This document shows positions 52,629 to 62,189 of a stretch of 64,000 nt of DNA, piece by piece. This stretch comes from Pardosa pseudoannulata (Eukaryota; Arthropoda; Arachnida; Araneae; Lycosidae), in NCBI GenBank assembly GCA_032207245.1, contig CM063509.1:63305344-63369343 (forward strand), given 5' to 3'. Each line of letters begins with the position of its first letter. The first letter of the stretch is position 1. The notes under the pieces were generated by a model. The model was not told where the DNA came from, did no database searches, and saw nothing but the letters and a program-made list of their open reading frames with translations. The position numbers were made by a program, and so were the translations under genes.

Positions 52629-52712
52629 TGTCAGAAGTGGAATTCGAACCCACGGCCGCAAGCCCGGACTGCGACTTGAACGCAGCGCCTTGGACCGCTC
52701 GGCCATTCTGAC
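52629..52712 (-). tRNA. tRNA-Leu-CAA: tRNA-Leu(CAA) variant
   Basis: The loop TTCAAGT with an intact stem gives CAA; A and B boxes are good; the variable arm is altered (ggccgcaagcccgg). Animal tRNA-Leu-CAA genes usually carry an intron; this one has none. Confidence 0.6.
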
Positions 52713-52964
52713 AAACGCTATCTTAAAAACGGTTTTAATTTCAAACTGATACGAATCAAAATCTAAATAAATTTAATAGTACATTATGTTTCAAAGAAAC
52801 TGCATTTAAGGAATAAGATTTAAACTATAGATTTCTTTATTACACTCTGCAGTATAACAAAAATTAATTAGAAAAGAAACTGCATTTAAGGAATAAGATT
52901 TAAACTATAGATTTCTTTATTACACTCTGCAGTATAACAAAAATTAATTAGAAATATTTAGGGA

Positions 52965-53028
52965 TGTCAGAAGTGGGATTCGAACCCACGCCCGGAAGAC
53001 CGGACTTGGACCGCTCGGCCATTCTGAC
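52965..53028 (-). pseudogene. tRNA-Leu lacking the anticodon arm
   Basis: 64 bp. The variable arm is joined straight to the D-loop (cggact then tggaccgc). Acceptor, D and T arms and both promoter boxes remain. Confidence 0.75.
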
Positions 53029-53207
53029 ACGCGTTACCTTAAAAAGGGTTTTAATTTCAAACTGATACGAATCAAAATCTAAATAAATTTAATAGTACAT
53101 TATGTTTCAAAGAAACTGCATTTAAGGAATAAGATTTAAACGATAGATTTCTTTATTACACTCTGCAGTATAACAAAAATAAATTAGAAATTATCTATTT
53201 AAACATT

Positions 53208-53291
53208 TGTCAGAAGTGGGATTCGAACCCACAATCGGAATACCGGACTGCGACCTGAACGCAGCGCCTTGGACCGCTCGGCCATTCTGAC
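53208..53291 (-). tRNA. tRNA-Leu(CAG), variable-arm variant
   Basis: acaatcggaataccgg variable arm; T-stem end pair changed. Confidence 0.72.
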
Positions 53292-53748
53292 ACGCGCTAC
53301 CTTCAAAAGGGTTTTAATTTCAAACTGATACGAATCAAAATCTAAATAAATTTAATAGTACATTATGTTTCAAAGAAACTGCATTTAAGGAATAAGATTT
53401 AAACTATAGATTTCTTTATTACACCCTGCAGTATAACAAAAATTAATAAGAAATATTTATTTAAACATTTGTCAGAAGTGGGATTGGTTTTAATTTCAAA
53501 CTGATACGAATCAAAATCTAAATATATTTAAACCTGAACGCAGCGCCTTGGACCGCTCGGCCATTCTGACACGCGTTACCTTAAAAAGGGTTTTAATTTC
53601 AAACTGATACGAATCAAAATCTAAATAAATTTAATAGTACATTATGTTTCAAAGAAACTGCATTTAAGGAATAAGATTTAAACTATAGATTTCTTTATTA
53701 CACTCTGCAGTATAACAAAAATTAATTAGAAATATTTATTTAAACATT

Positions 53749-53829
53749 TGTCAGAAGTGGGATTCGAACCCACGCCCGGACCGAACTGCGACCTGAACGC
53801 AGCGCCTTGGACCGCTCGGCCATTCTGAC
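53749..53829 (-). tRNA. tRNA-Leu(CAG), short variable arm
   Basis: 81 bp; cccggaccgaactgcg as at 27,134. Other stems are consensus. Confidence 0.65.
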
Positions 53830-54007
53830 ACGCGCTACCTTAAAAAGGGTTTTAATTTCAAACTGATACGAATCAAAATCTAAATAAATTTAATAGTACA
53901 TTATGTTTCAAAGAAACTGCATTTAAGGAATAAGATTTAAACTATAGATTTCTTTATTACACTCTGCAGTATAACAAAAATTAATTAGAAATATTTATTT
54001 AAACATT

Positions 54008-54091
54008 TGTCAGAAGTGGGATTCGAACCCACGCCCGGAAGACCGGACTGCGACCTTAACGCAGCGCCTTGGACCGCTCGACCATTCTGAC
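54008..54091 (-). tRNA. tRNA-Leu-AAG: tRNA-Leu(AAG)
   Basis: A complete leucine tRNA with loop TTAAGGT, anticodon AAG (expected to be edited to inosine at position 34). All stems pair. The only other change is a D-stem U11-G24 wobble (A box TGGTCGAGCGG, within consensus). Trailer A with its T5 terminator is present. Its 5' flank has the ggatttaatttc variant also seen at the window's left end. It is the best candidate for a working second isoacceptor. Confidence 0.82.
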
Positions 54092-54269
54092 ACGCACTAC
54101 CTTAAAAAGGGATTTAATTTCAAACTGATACGAATCAAAATCTAAATAAATTTAATAGTACATTATGTTTCAAAGAAACTGCATTTAAGGAATAAGATTT
54201 AAACTATAGATTTCTTTATTACACTCTGCAGTATAACAAAAATTAATTAGAAATATTTATTTAAACATT

Positions 54270-54353
54270 TGTCAGAAGTGGGATTCGAACCCACGCCCGG
54301 AAGACCGGACTGCGACCTGAACGCAGCGCCTTGGACCGCTCGGCCATTCTGAC
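54270..54353 (-). tRNA. tRNA-Leu-CAG: tRNA-Leu(CAG)
   Basis: Consensus; the 5' flank is cut 7 bp upstream. Confidence 0.92.
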
Positions 54354-54503
54354 ACGCGCTAAAACTGCATTTAAGGAATAAGATTTAAACTATAGATTTC
54401 TTTATTACACTCTGCAGTATAACAAAAATTAATCTGATACGAATCAAAATCTAAATAAATTTAATAGTACATTATGTTTCAAAGAAACTGCATTTAAGAA
54501 TAT

Positions 54504-54603
54504 TGTCAGAAGTGGGATTCGAACCCACGCCCGGAAGACCGGACTTTGTCAGAAGTGGGATTCGAACTGAACGCAGCTCCTTGGAACGCTCGACTATTCT
54601 GAC
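54504..54603 (-). pseudogene. two fused tRNA-Leu fragments
   Basis: A T-arm/variable-arm piece is followed by a 57-bp chimera of T-arm and edge-type 5' half (ttggaacgctcgac). Confidence 0.65.
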
Positions 54604-55059
54604 ACGCACTACCTTAAAAAAGTCGGCCATTCTGACACGCGTACCTTAAAAAGGGTCCGCTCGGCCATTCTGACACGCGCTACTTTAAAAAATTTAATAG
54701 TACATTATGTTTCAAAGCCATTCTGACACGCACTACCTTAAAAAGGGTTTTAATTTAATTAGAAATATTTATTTAAACATTTGTCAGAAGTGGGAAAACT
54801 GATACGAATCAAAATCTAAATAAATTTAATGAACGCAGCTCGGCCATTCTGACACGCGCTACCTTAAAAAGGGTTTTAATTTCAAACTGACTTAAAAAGG
54901 GTTTTAATTTCAAACTGATACGAATCAAAATCTAAATAAATTTAATAGTACATTATGTTTCAAAGAAACTGCATTTAAGGAATAAGATTTAAACTATAGA
55001 TTTCTTTATTACACTCTGCAGTATAACAAAAATTAATTAGAAATATTTATTTAAACATT

Positions 55060-55142
55060 TGTCAGAAGTGGGATTCGAACCCACGCCCGGAAGACCGGAC
55101 TGCGACCTGAACGCAGCGCCTTGGACCGCTCGGCCATTCTGA
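55060..55142 (-). pseudogene. tRNA-Leu(CAG), G1 lost
   Basis: Consensus up to ctga, then joined to a trailer piece. Confidence 0.7.
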
Positions 55143-55329
55143 ATTAATTAGAAATATTTTATTTAAACTTCAAACTGATACGAATCAAAATCTAAATAAA
55201 TTTAATAGTACATTATGTTTCAAAGAAACTGCATTTAAGGAATAAGATTTAAACTATAGATTTCTTTATTACACTGCCTTGGACCGCTCGGCCATTCTGA
55301 CACGCGCTACCTTAATTTATTTAAACATT

Positions 55330-55408
55330 TGTCAGAAGTGGGATTCGAACCCACGCCCGGAAGACCGGACTGCGACCTGAACGCAGCGCCTTGGACCGCT
55401 CGGCCATT
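55330..55408 (-). pseudogene. tRNA-Leu lacking 5' bases
   Basis: Cut at ccattc. Confidence 0.72.
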
Positions 55409-55612
55409 CACTCTGCAGTATAAAAAAAATTTAATTAGAAATATTTATTTAAACATTTATTTCAAACTGATACGAATCAAAATCTAAATAAATTTAATAG
55501 TACATTATGTTTCAAAGAAACTGCATTTAAGGAATAAGATTTAAACTATAGATTTCTTTATTACACTCTGCAGTATAAAAAAAAATTAATTAGAAATATT
55601 TATTTAAACATT

Positions 55613-55696
55613 TGTCAGAAGTGGGATTCGAACCCACGCCCGGAAGACCGGACTGCGACCTGAACGCAGCGCCTTGGACAGCTCGGCCATTCTGAC
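55613..55696 (-). tRNA. tRNA-Leu(CAG), G18T variant
   Basis: Consensus except ggacagctcgg. Confidence 0.78.
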
Positions 55697-55868
55697 ACGC
55701 GCTACCTTAAAAAGTGATTTAATTTCAAACTGATACGAATCAAAATCTAAATAAATTTAATAGTACATTATGTTTCAAAGAAACTGCATTTAAAGATAAA
55801 CTATAGATTTTTTTATACTCTGCAGTATAACAAAAATTAAATTAGAAATATTTATTTAAACATTTATT

Positions 55869-55930
55869 TGTCAGAAGTGGGATTCGAACCCACGCCCGGA
55901 AAACCGGACTGCGACCTGAACGCAGCGCCT
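55869..55930 (-). pseudogene. tRNA-Leu 3' part
   Basis: Cut in the D-stem, followed by another T-arm/variable-arm piece to 55,960. Confidence 0.7.
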
Positions 55931-56331
55931 ACCCACGCCCCGGAAAGACCGGACTGCGACTAGTACATTATGTTTCAAAGAAACTGCATTTAAGGAATAA
56001 TGACACGCGCTACCTTAAAAAGGGTTTTAATTTCAAACTGATACGAATCAAAATCAGTATAACAAAAATTAATTAGAAATATTTATTTAAACATTTGTCA
56101 GAAGTGGGAAAGATTTAAACTATAGATTTCTTTATTACACTCTGCAGTATAACAAAAAATTAATTAGAAATATTTATTATTTCAAACTGATACGAATCAA
56201 AATCTAAATAAATTTAATAGTACATTATGTTTCAAAGAAACTGCATTTAAGGAATAAGATTTAAACTATAGATTTCTTTATTACACTCTGCAGTATAACA
56301 AAAATTAATTAGAATAATTATTTAAAACATT

Positions 56332-56415
56332 TGTCAGAAGTGGGATTCGAACCCACGCCCGGAAGACCGGACTGCGACCTGAACGCAGCGCCTTGGACCG
56401 CTCGGCCATTCTGAC
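56332..56415 (-). tRNA. tRNA-Leu-CAG: tRNA-Leu(CAG)
   Basis: Consensus. Confidence 0.92.
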
Positions 56416-56593
56416 ACGCGCTACTTTAAAAAGAGTTTTAATTTCAAACTGATACGAATCAAAATCTAAATAAATTTAATAGTACATTATGTTTCAAAGA
56501 AACTGCATTTAAGGAATAAGATTTAAACTATAGATTTCTTTATTACACTCTGCAGTATAACAAAAATTAATTAGAAATATTTATTTAAACATT

Positions 56594-56676
56594 TGTCAGA
56601 AGTGGGATTCGAACCCACGCCCGGAAGACCGGACTGCGACCTGAACGCAGCGCCTTGGACCGCTCGGCCATTCTGA
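56594..56676 (-). tRNA. tRNA-Leu(CAG), fused head to tail
   Basis: Consensus minus G1; its 5' end abuts the 3' end of the next body with 2 bp between. Confidence 0.75.
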
Positions 56677-56678
56677 TT

Positions 56679-56762
56679 TGTCAGAAGTGGGATTCGAACC
56701 CACGCCCGGAAGACCGGACTGCGACCTGAACGCAGCGCCTTGGACCGCTCGGCCATTCTGAC
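56679..56762 (-). tRNA. tRNA-Leu-CAG: tRNA-Leu(CAG), fused head to tail
   Basis: Consensus; it has no terminator of its own before the neighbouring body. Confidence 0.85.
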
Positions 56763-56946
56763 ACGCGCTACCTTAAAAAGGGTTTTAATTTCAAAACTGA
56801 TACGATACGAATCAAAATCTAAATAAATTTAATAGTACATTATGTTTCAAAGAAACTGCATTTAAGGAATAAGATTTAAACTATAGATTTCTTTATTACA
56901 CTCTGCAGTATAACAAAAATTAATTAGAAATATTTATTTAAACATT

Positions 56947-57030
56947 TGTCAGAAGTGGGATTCGAACCCACGCCCGGAAGACCGGACTGCGACCTGAACG
57001 CAGCGCCTTGGACCGCTCGGCCATTCTGAC
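56947..57030 (-). tRNA. tRNA-Leu-CAG: tRNA-Leu(CAG)
   Basis: Consensus. Confidence 0.92.
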
Positions 57031-57209
57031 ACGCGCTACCTTAAAAAGGGTTTTAATTTCAAACTGATACGAATCAAAATCTAAATAAATTTAATAGTAC
57101 ATTATGTTTCAAAGAAACTGCATTTAAGGAATAAGATTTAAAACTATAGATTTCTTTATTACACTCTGCAGTATAACAAAAATTAATTAGAAATATTTAT
57201 TTAAACATT

Positions 57210-57303
57210 TGTCAGAAGTGGGATTCGAACCCACGCCCGGAAGACCGGACTGCGACCTGAACGCAGCGCCTTGGACCGGCCTTGGACCGCTCGGCCATCT
57301 GAC
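57210..57303 (-). pseudogene. tRNA-Leu with D-arm duplication
   Basis: ccttggaccggccttggacc duplicates part of the D-arm; one acceptor base lost. Confidence 0.68.
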
Positions 57304-57465
57304 ACGGTTTTAATTTCAAACTGATACGAATCAAAATCTAAATAAATTTAATAGTACATTATGTTTCAAAGAAACTGCATTTAAGGAATAAGATTTAAAC
57401 TATAGATTTCTTTATTACACTCTGCAGTATAACAAAAATTAATTAGAAATATTTATTTAAACATT

Positions 57466-57523
57466 TGTCAGAAGTGGGATTCGAACCCACGCCCGGAAGA
57501 CCGGACTGCGACCTGAACGCAGC
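57466..57523 (-). pseudogene. tRNA-Leu 3' part
   Basis: Cut after the anticodon arm. Confidence 0.75.
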
Positions 57524-57721
57524 AGTATAAAAAAAAATTAATTAGAAATATTTATTTAAACATTTGTAATTTCAAACTGATACGAATAAAAATCAAAAAA
57601 AATTTAATAGTACATTATGTTTCAAAGAAACTGCATTTAAGGAATAAGATTTAAACTATAGATTTCTTTATTACACTCTGCAGTATAACAAAAATTAATT
57701 AGAAATATTTATTTAAACATT

Positions 57722-57805
57722 TGTCAGAAGTGGGATTCGAACCCACGCCCGGAAGACCGGACTGCGACCTGAACGCAGCGCCTTGGACCGCTCGGCCATT
57801 CTGAC
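57722..57805 (-). tRNA. tRNA-Leu-CAG: tRNA-Leu(CAG)
   Basis: Consensus. Confidence 0.92.
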
Positions 57806-57983
57806 ACGCGCTACCTTAAAAAGGGTTTTAATTTCAAACTGATACGAATCAAAATCTAAATAAATTTAATAGTACATTATGTTTCAAAGAAACTGCATTT
57901 AAGGAATAAGATTTAAACTATAGATTTCTTTATTACACTCTGCAGTATAACAAAAATTAATTAGAAATATTTATTTAAACATT

Positions 57984-58067
57984 TGTCAGAAGTGGGATTC
58001 GAACCCACGCCCGGAAGACCGGACTGCGACCTGAACGCAGCGCCTTGGACCGCTCGGCCATTCTGAC
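57984..58067 (-). tRNA. tRNA-Leu-CAG: tRNA-Leu(CAG)
   Basis: Consensus. Confidence 0.92.
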
Positions 58068-58347
58068 ACGCGCTACCTTAAAAAGGGTTTTAATTTCAAA
58101 CTGATACGAATCAAAATCTAAATAAATTTAATAGTACATTATGTTTCAAAGAAACTGCATTTAAGGAATAAGATTTAAACTAGATTTAAACTATAGATTT
58201 CTTTATTACACTCTGCAGTATACATAAATTTAATAGTACATTATGTTTCAAAGAAACTGCATTTAAGGAATAAGATTTAAACTATAGATTTCTTTATTAC
58301 ACTCTGCAGTATAACAAAAATTAATTAGAAATATTTATTTAAACATT

Positions 58348-58431
58348 TGTCAGAAGTTGGATTCGAACCCACGCCCGGAAGACCGGACTGCGACCTGAAC
58401 GCAGCGCCTTGGACCGCTCGGCCATTCTGAC
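58348..58431 (-). tRNA. tRNA-Leu(CAG), T-stem variant
   Basis: Consensus except the 51/63 mismatch. Confidence 0.82.
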
Positions 58432-58609
58432 ACGCGCTACCTTAAAAAGGGTTTTAATTTCAAACTGATACGAATCAAAATCTAAATAAATTTAATAGTA
58501 CATTATGTTTCAAAGAAACTGCATTTAAGGAATAAGATTTAAACTATAGATTTCTTTATTACACTCTGCAGTATAACAAAAATTTATTAGAAATATATTT
58601 TTAAACATT

Positions 58610-58693
58610 TGTCAGAAGTGGGATTCGAACCCACGTCCGGAAGACCGGACTGCGACCTGAACGCAGCGCCTTATATCGCTCGGCCATTCTTTC
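58610..58693 (-). tRNA. tRNA-Leu(CAG), G19A, acceptor variant
   Basis: Trailer B; the 5' end ttcttt destroys the acceptor end pairs. Confidence 0.5.
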
Positions 58694-58870
58694 ACGCGCT
58701 ATCTGAAAAGGGTTTTAATTTCAAACTGATACGAATCAAAATCTAAATAAATTTAATAGTACATTATGTTTCAAAGAAACTGCATTTAAGGAATAAGATT
58801 TAAACTATAGATTTCTTTATTACAATCTGCAGTATAACAAAAATTAATTAGAAATATTTATTTAAACATT

Positions 58871-58954
58871 TGTCAGAAGTGGGATTCGAACCCACGCCCG
58901 GAAGACCGGACTGCGACCTGAACGCAGCGCCTTGGACCGCTCGGCCATTCTGAC
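58871..58954 (-). tRNA. tRNA-Leu-CAG: tRNA-Leu(CAG)
   Basis: Consensus. Confidence 0.92.
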
Positions 58955-59132
58955 ACGCGCTACCTTAAAAAGGGTTTTAATTTCAAACTGATACGAATCA
59001 AAATCTAAATAAATTTAATAGTACATTATGTTTCAAAGAAACTGCATTTAAGGAATAAGATTTAAACTATAGATTTCTTTATTACACTCTGCAGTATAAC
59101 AAAAATTAATTAGAAATATTTATTTAAACATT

Positions 59133-59216
59133 TGTCAGAAGTTGGATTCGAACCCACGCCCGGAAGACCGGACTGCGACCTCAAAGCAGCGCCTTTTACA
59201 GCTCGGACATTCTGAC
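59133..59216 (-). tRNA. tRNA-Leu-GAG: tRNA-Leu(GAG) variant
   Basis: Loop TTGAGGT; 31/39 mismatch; G18T; D-stem change; T-stem 51/63 mismatch. Confidence 0.58.
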
Positions 59217-59393
59217 ATGCGCTACCTTAAAAAGGGTTTTAATTTCAAACTGATACGAATAAAAATCAAAAAAATTTAATAGTACATTATGTTTCAAAGA
59301 AACTGCATTTAAGGAATAAGATTTAAACTATAGATTTCTTTATTACACTCTGCAGTATAACAAAAATTAATTAGAAATAATTATTTAAACATT

Positions 59394-59477
59394 TGTCAGA
59401 AGTGGGATTCGAACCCACGCCCGGAAGACCGGACTGCGACCTGAACGCAGCGCCTTGGACCGCTCGGCCATTCTGAC
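59394..59477 (-). tRNA. tRNA-Leu-CAG: tRNA-Leu(CAG)
   Basis: Consensus. Confidence 0.92.
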
Positions 59478-59655
59478 ACGCGCTACCATAAAAAGGGTTT
59501 TAATTTCAAACTGATACGAATCAAAATCTAAATAAATTTAATAGTACATTATGTTTCAAAGAAACTGCATTTAAGGAATAAGATTTAAACTATAGATTTC
59601 TTTATTACACTCTGCAGTATAACAAAAATTTATTAGAAATATATTTTTAAACATT

Positions 59656-59739
59656 TGTCAGAAGTGGGATTCGAACCCACGTCCGGAAGACCGGACTGCG
59701 ACCTGAACGCAGCGCCTTATATCGCTCGGCCATTCTGGC
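59656..59739 (-). tRNA. tRNA-Leu(CAG), G19A/C2 variant
   Basis: Trailer B, atatcgctcgg. Confidence 0.63.
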
Positions 59740-59917
59740 ACGCGCTACCTTAAAAAGGGTTTTAATTTCAAACTGATACGAATCAAAATCTAAATAAATT
59801 TAATAGTACATTATGTTTCAAAGAAACTGCATTTAAGGAATAAGATTTAAACTATAGATTTCTTTATTACAATCTGCAGTATAAAAAAAATTAATTAGAA
59901 ATATTTATTTAAACATT

Positions 59918-60001
59918 TGTCAGAAGTGGGATTCGAACCCGTGCCCGGAAGACCGGACTGCGACCTGAACGCAGCGCCTTGGACCGCTCGGCCATTCTGA
60001 C
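59918..60001 (-). tRNA. tRNA-Leu(CAG), T-stem variant
   Basis: cccgtgcc gives two T-stem mismatches. Confidence 0.72.
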
Positions 60002-60179
60002 ACGCGCTACCATAAAAAGGGTTTTAATTTCAAACTGATACGAATCAAAATCTAAATAAATTTAATAGTACATTATGTTTCAAAGAAACTGCATTTAATA
60101 AATAAGATTTAAACTATAGATTTCTTTATTACACTCTGCAGTATAACAAAAATTAATTAGAAATATTTATTTAAACATT

Positions 60180-60263
60180 TGTCAGAAGTGGGATTCGAAC
60201 CCACGCCCGGAAGACCGGACTGCGACCTGAACGCAGCGCCTTGGACCGCTCGGCCATTTTGAC
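60180..60263 (-). tRNA. tRNA-Leu(CAG), acceptor variant
   Basis: Consensus except A5/C68. Confidence 0.8.
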
Positions 60264-60441
60264 ACGCGTTGCCTTGAAAAGGATTTTAATTTCAAACTGA
60301 TACGAATCAAAATCTAAATAAATTTAATAGTACATTATGTTTCAAAGAAACTGCATTTAAGGAATAAGATTTAAATTATAGATTTCTTTATTACACTCTG
60401 CAGTATAACAAAAATTTATTAGAAATATTTATTTAAACATT

Positions 60442-60522
60442 TGTCAGAAGTGGGATTCGAACCCACGCCCGGAAGACCGGACTGCGACCTGAACACAAAT
60501 TGGACCGCTCGGCCATTCTGAC
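60442..60522 (-). pseudogene. tRNA-Leu(CAG), D-stem deletion type
   Basis: 81 bp, gaacacaaattgg. Confidence 0.62.
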
Positions 60523-60700
60523 ACGCGCTACCTTAAAAAGGGTTTTAATTTCAAACTGATACGAATCAAAATCTAAATAAATTTAATAGTACAATATGTT
60601 TTAAAGAAACTGCATTTAAGAAATAAGATTTAAACTATAGATTTCATTATTACACTCTGCAGTATAACAACAATTAATTAGAAATATTTATTTAAACATT

Positions 60701-60784
60701 TGTCAGAAGTGTGGTTCGAACCCACGCCCGGAAGACCGGACTGCGACCTGTACGCAGCTCCTTGGATCGCTCGGCAATTCTGAC
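60701..60784 (-). pseudogene. tRNA-Leu(CAG) lacking U33
   Basis: Loop TACAGGT replaces the universal U33; the T-stem is also damaged (gtgtggttcg). Confidence 0.6.
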
Positions 60785-60960
60785 ACTTGCTACTTTAAAA
60801 AGGATTTTAATTTCGAACTGATACGAATCAAAATCTAAATAAATTTATATTACTTTAAGTTTCAATGAAACTACGTTTGAGGAATAAGATTTTAACTATA
60901 GATTTCTTTATTACACTCTGCAGTATAACAAAATTAATTAGAAATATTTATTTAAACATT

Positions 60961-61044
60961 TGTCATAAGTGGGATTCGAACCCACGCCCGGAAGACCGGA
61001 CCGCGACCTCAATGCAGCGCCTTGGACCGCTCGGCCATTCTGAC
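60961..61044 (-). tRNA. tRNA-Leu-GAG: tRNA-Leu(GAG) variant, edge type
   Basis: Loop TTGAGGT; anticodon stem with one mismatch and one G-U; acceptor 5/68 mismatch; both boxes intact. Confidence 0.58.
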
Positions 61045-61284
61045 ACGCGCTAACTTAAAAAGGGTTTTAATTTCAAACTGATACGAATCAAAATCTAAAT
61101 AAATTTAATAGTACATTATGTTTCAAAGAAACTGCATTTAAGGAATAAGATTTAAACTATAGATTTCTTTATTACATTCTGCTGTATAACAAAAATTAAT
61201 TAGAAATATTTATTTAAACTATAGATTTCTTTATTACACTCTGCAGTATAACAAAAATTAATTAGAAATATTTATTTAAACATT

Positions 61285-61368
61285 TGTCATAAGTGGGTTT
61301 CGAACCCACGCCCGGAAGCCCGTACTGCAACCTTACCCCAGCGCCTTGTTCCGCTGGACTATTCTGAC
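61285..61368 (-). tRNA. tRNA-Leu(AAG) variant, edge type
   Basis: Loop GTAAGGT gives AAG; stem CTGGG/TGCAG has a G-G mismatch; A box damaged (ttccgctggac). Confidence 0.5.
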
Positions 61369-61547
61369 ACGCGCTACATTAAAAAGGTTTTTAATTTCAA
61401 ACTGATACGAATCAAATTCTAAATAAATTTAATATTACTTTATGTTTCAAAGAAACTACGTTTGAAAAATAAGATTTAAAAGAAATATTCCTTTACTACA
61501 TTCTGTTCTCAAATAAAAAATAAATTAGAAATATTTATTTAAACATT

Positions 61548-61626
61548 TGTCATAAGTGGAATTCGAACCCACGCCCGGCAGACCGGACTGCGGCTTGAAC
61601 GCAGTGGACCACTCGGTTATTCTGAC
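61548..61626 (-). pseudogene. tRNA-Leu relic, anticodon CAA
   Basis: 79 bp; loop TTCAAGC; D-arm shortened (gcagtggaccactcgg). Confidence 0.55.
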
Positions 61627-61804
61627 ACGCACTACCTGAAAAAGTTTTTTAAGTTCAAACTGTTACGAAACGGAATCTAAATAAATTTAATAGTACTTTA
61701 TGTTTCAAAGAAACTACGTTTAAGAAATAAGATTTAAATGACAGATTTCTTTACTACACTCTGCAGTATAATAAAAATAAATTAGAAATATTTAGTTAAA
61801 CATT

Positions 61805-61845
61805 GGTCGGAAGGGGGATTTGAATCCACACCCGGAAGATCGAAG
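61805..61845 (-). pseudogene. tRNA-Leu 3' relic
   Basis: ggtcggaagggggatttgaa resembles the acceptor and T-arm; no recognisable anticodon arm follows. Confidence 0.5.
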
Positions 61846-62106
61846 TTACAATCCCCTCTCGGAAAATGGTACTGTTTCCATTTCATACTTGCTTGAATCG
61901 CTCTGACACACTTGAGCTCACTGTAGTCAACAAGATTTTTATTTTGAATTTGATGCTAGAAATTAATGAATATCTTAAAATTATATTATTTTAAAATGAA
62001 GAAAATAAATAGGGGACATGAGCATTTTAGACTCCAATTGTTTAAACTTTCCTACATTCTGAAATTTACAAAATATTATTTTAGAAATATCATTTAAGAA
62101 TTTAAT

Positions 62107-62165
62107 TGCCAAGCGTTGATTCTAATCCACAAGTGGAACACTAGCCTGCGACTTGAATGCACTGC
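62107..62165 (-). pseudogene. Last decayed tRNA-Leu relic
   Basis: The order gattctaatccacaagtgg, then cctgcgacttgaatgcactg, follows the T-arm, variable arm and anticodon arm of the unit. The anticodon position reads CAA. A MITE begins 25 bp further on. Confidence 0.55.
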
Positions 62166-62189
62166 CTACGATGTCATCGCCTTCTTTAA

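Larger units (their letters stand above)
38166..57560 (-). repeat. Scrambled array zone
   Basis: The only sequence present is the 262-bp unit, but it is cut and rejoined at many points: truncated tRNAs, half tRNAs fused to spacer, tandem duplications of 7-60 bp, and bodies joined without spacer. About 41 full or nearly full tRNA bodies remain among several dozen fragments. No fragment is inverted. Confidence 0.85.
57600..60270 (-). repeat. Regular array zone, right side
   Basis: Spacing is regular again at 261-264 bp after one longer 364-bp unit near 58,180-58,240, which holds an internal duplication of the spacer. Subtypes match those at 1.2-14 kb (trailer B with D-loop variant, GAG variant). 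Confidence 0.9.
1..61860 (-). repeat. Giant tandem array of 262-bp tRNA-Leu units
   Basis: The unit is an 84-bp type II tRNA gene plus about 178 bp of spacer, repeated head to tail with 261-262 bp spacing over some 62 kb. The minus-strand tRNA has a 7-bp acceptor stem (GTCAGAA/TTCTGAC), D-stem GCC/GGC, anticodon stem CTGCG/CGCAG with loop TTCAGGT (anticodon CAG), a long variable arm closed by CCGG/CCGG and T-stem GTGGG/CCCAC. A73 and the long variable arm fit leucine. CCA is not encoded, as in eukaryotes. The spacer is as conserved as the gene, which points to concerted evolution of the whole unit. Every unit normally has one PstI site (ctgcag) in the spacer. I saw no inverted unit anywhere. 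The left end lies outside the window. Confidence 0.95.

Noticed and set aside
1..61860. tRNA-derived SINE family
   Set aside because: Copies are strictly tandem, have no tRNA-unrelated body with A-rich tail, lack target duplications and retain full cloverleaf structure.
1..61860. Bacterial, phage or organellar tRNA cluster
   Set aside because: Perfect Pol III boxes, T-run terminators and no encoded CCA indicate nuclear eukaryotic genes; a single tRNA type is repeated.
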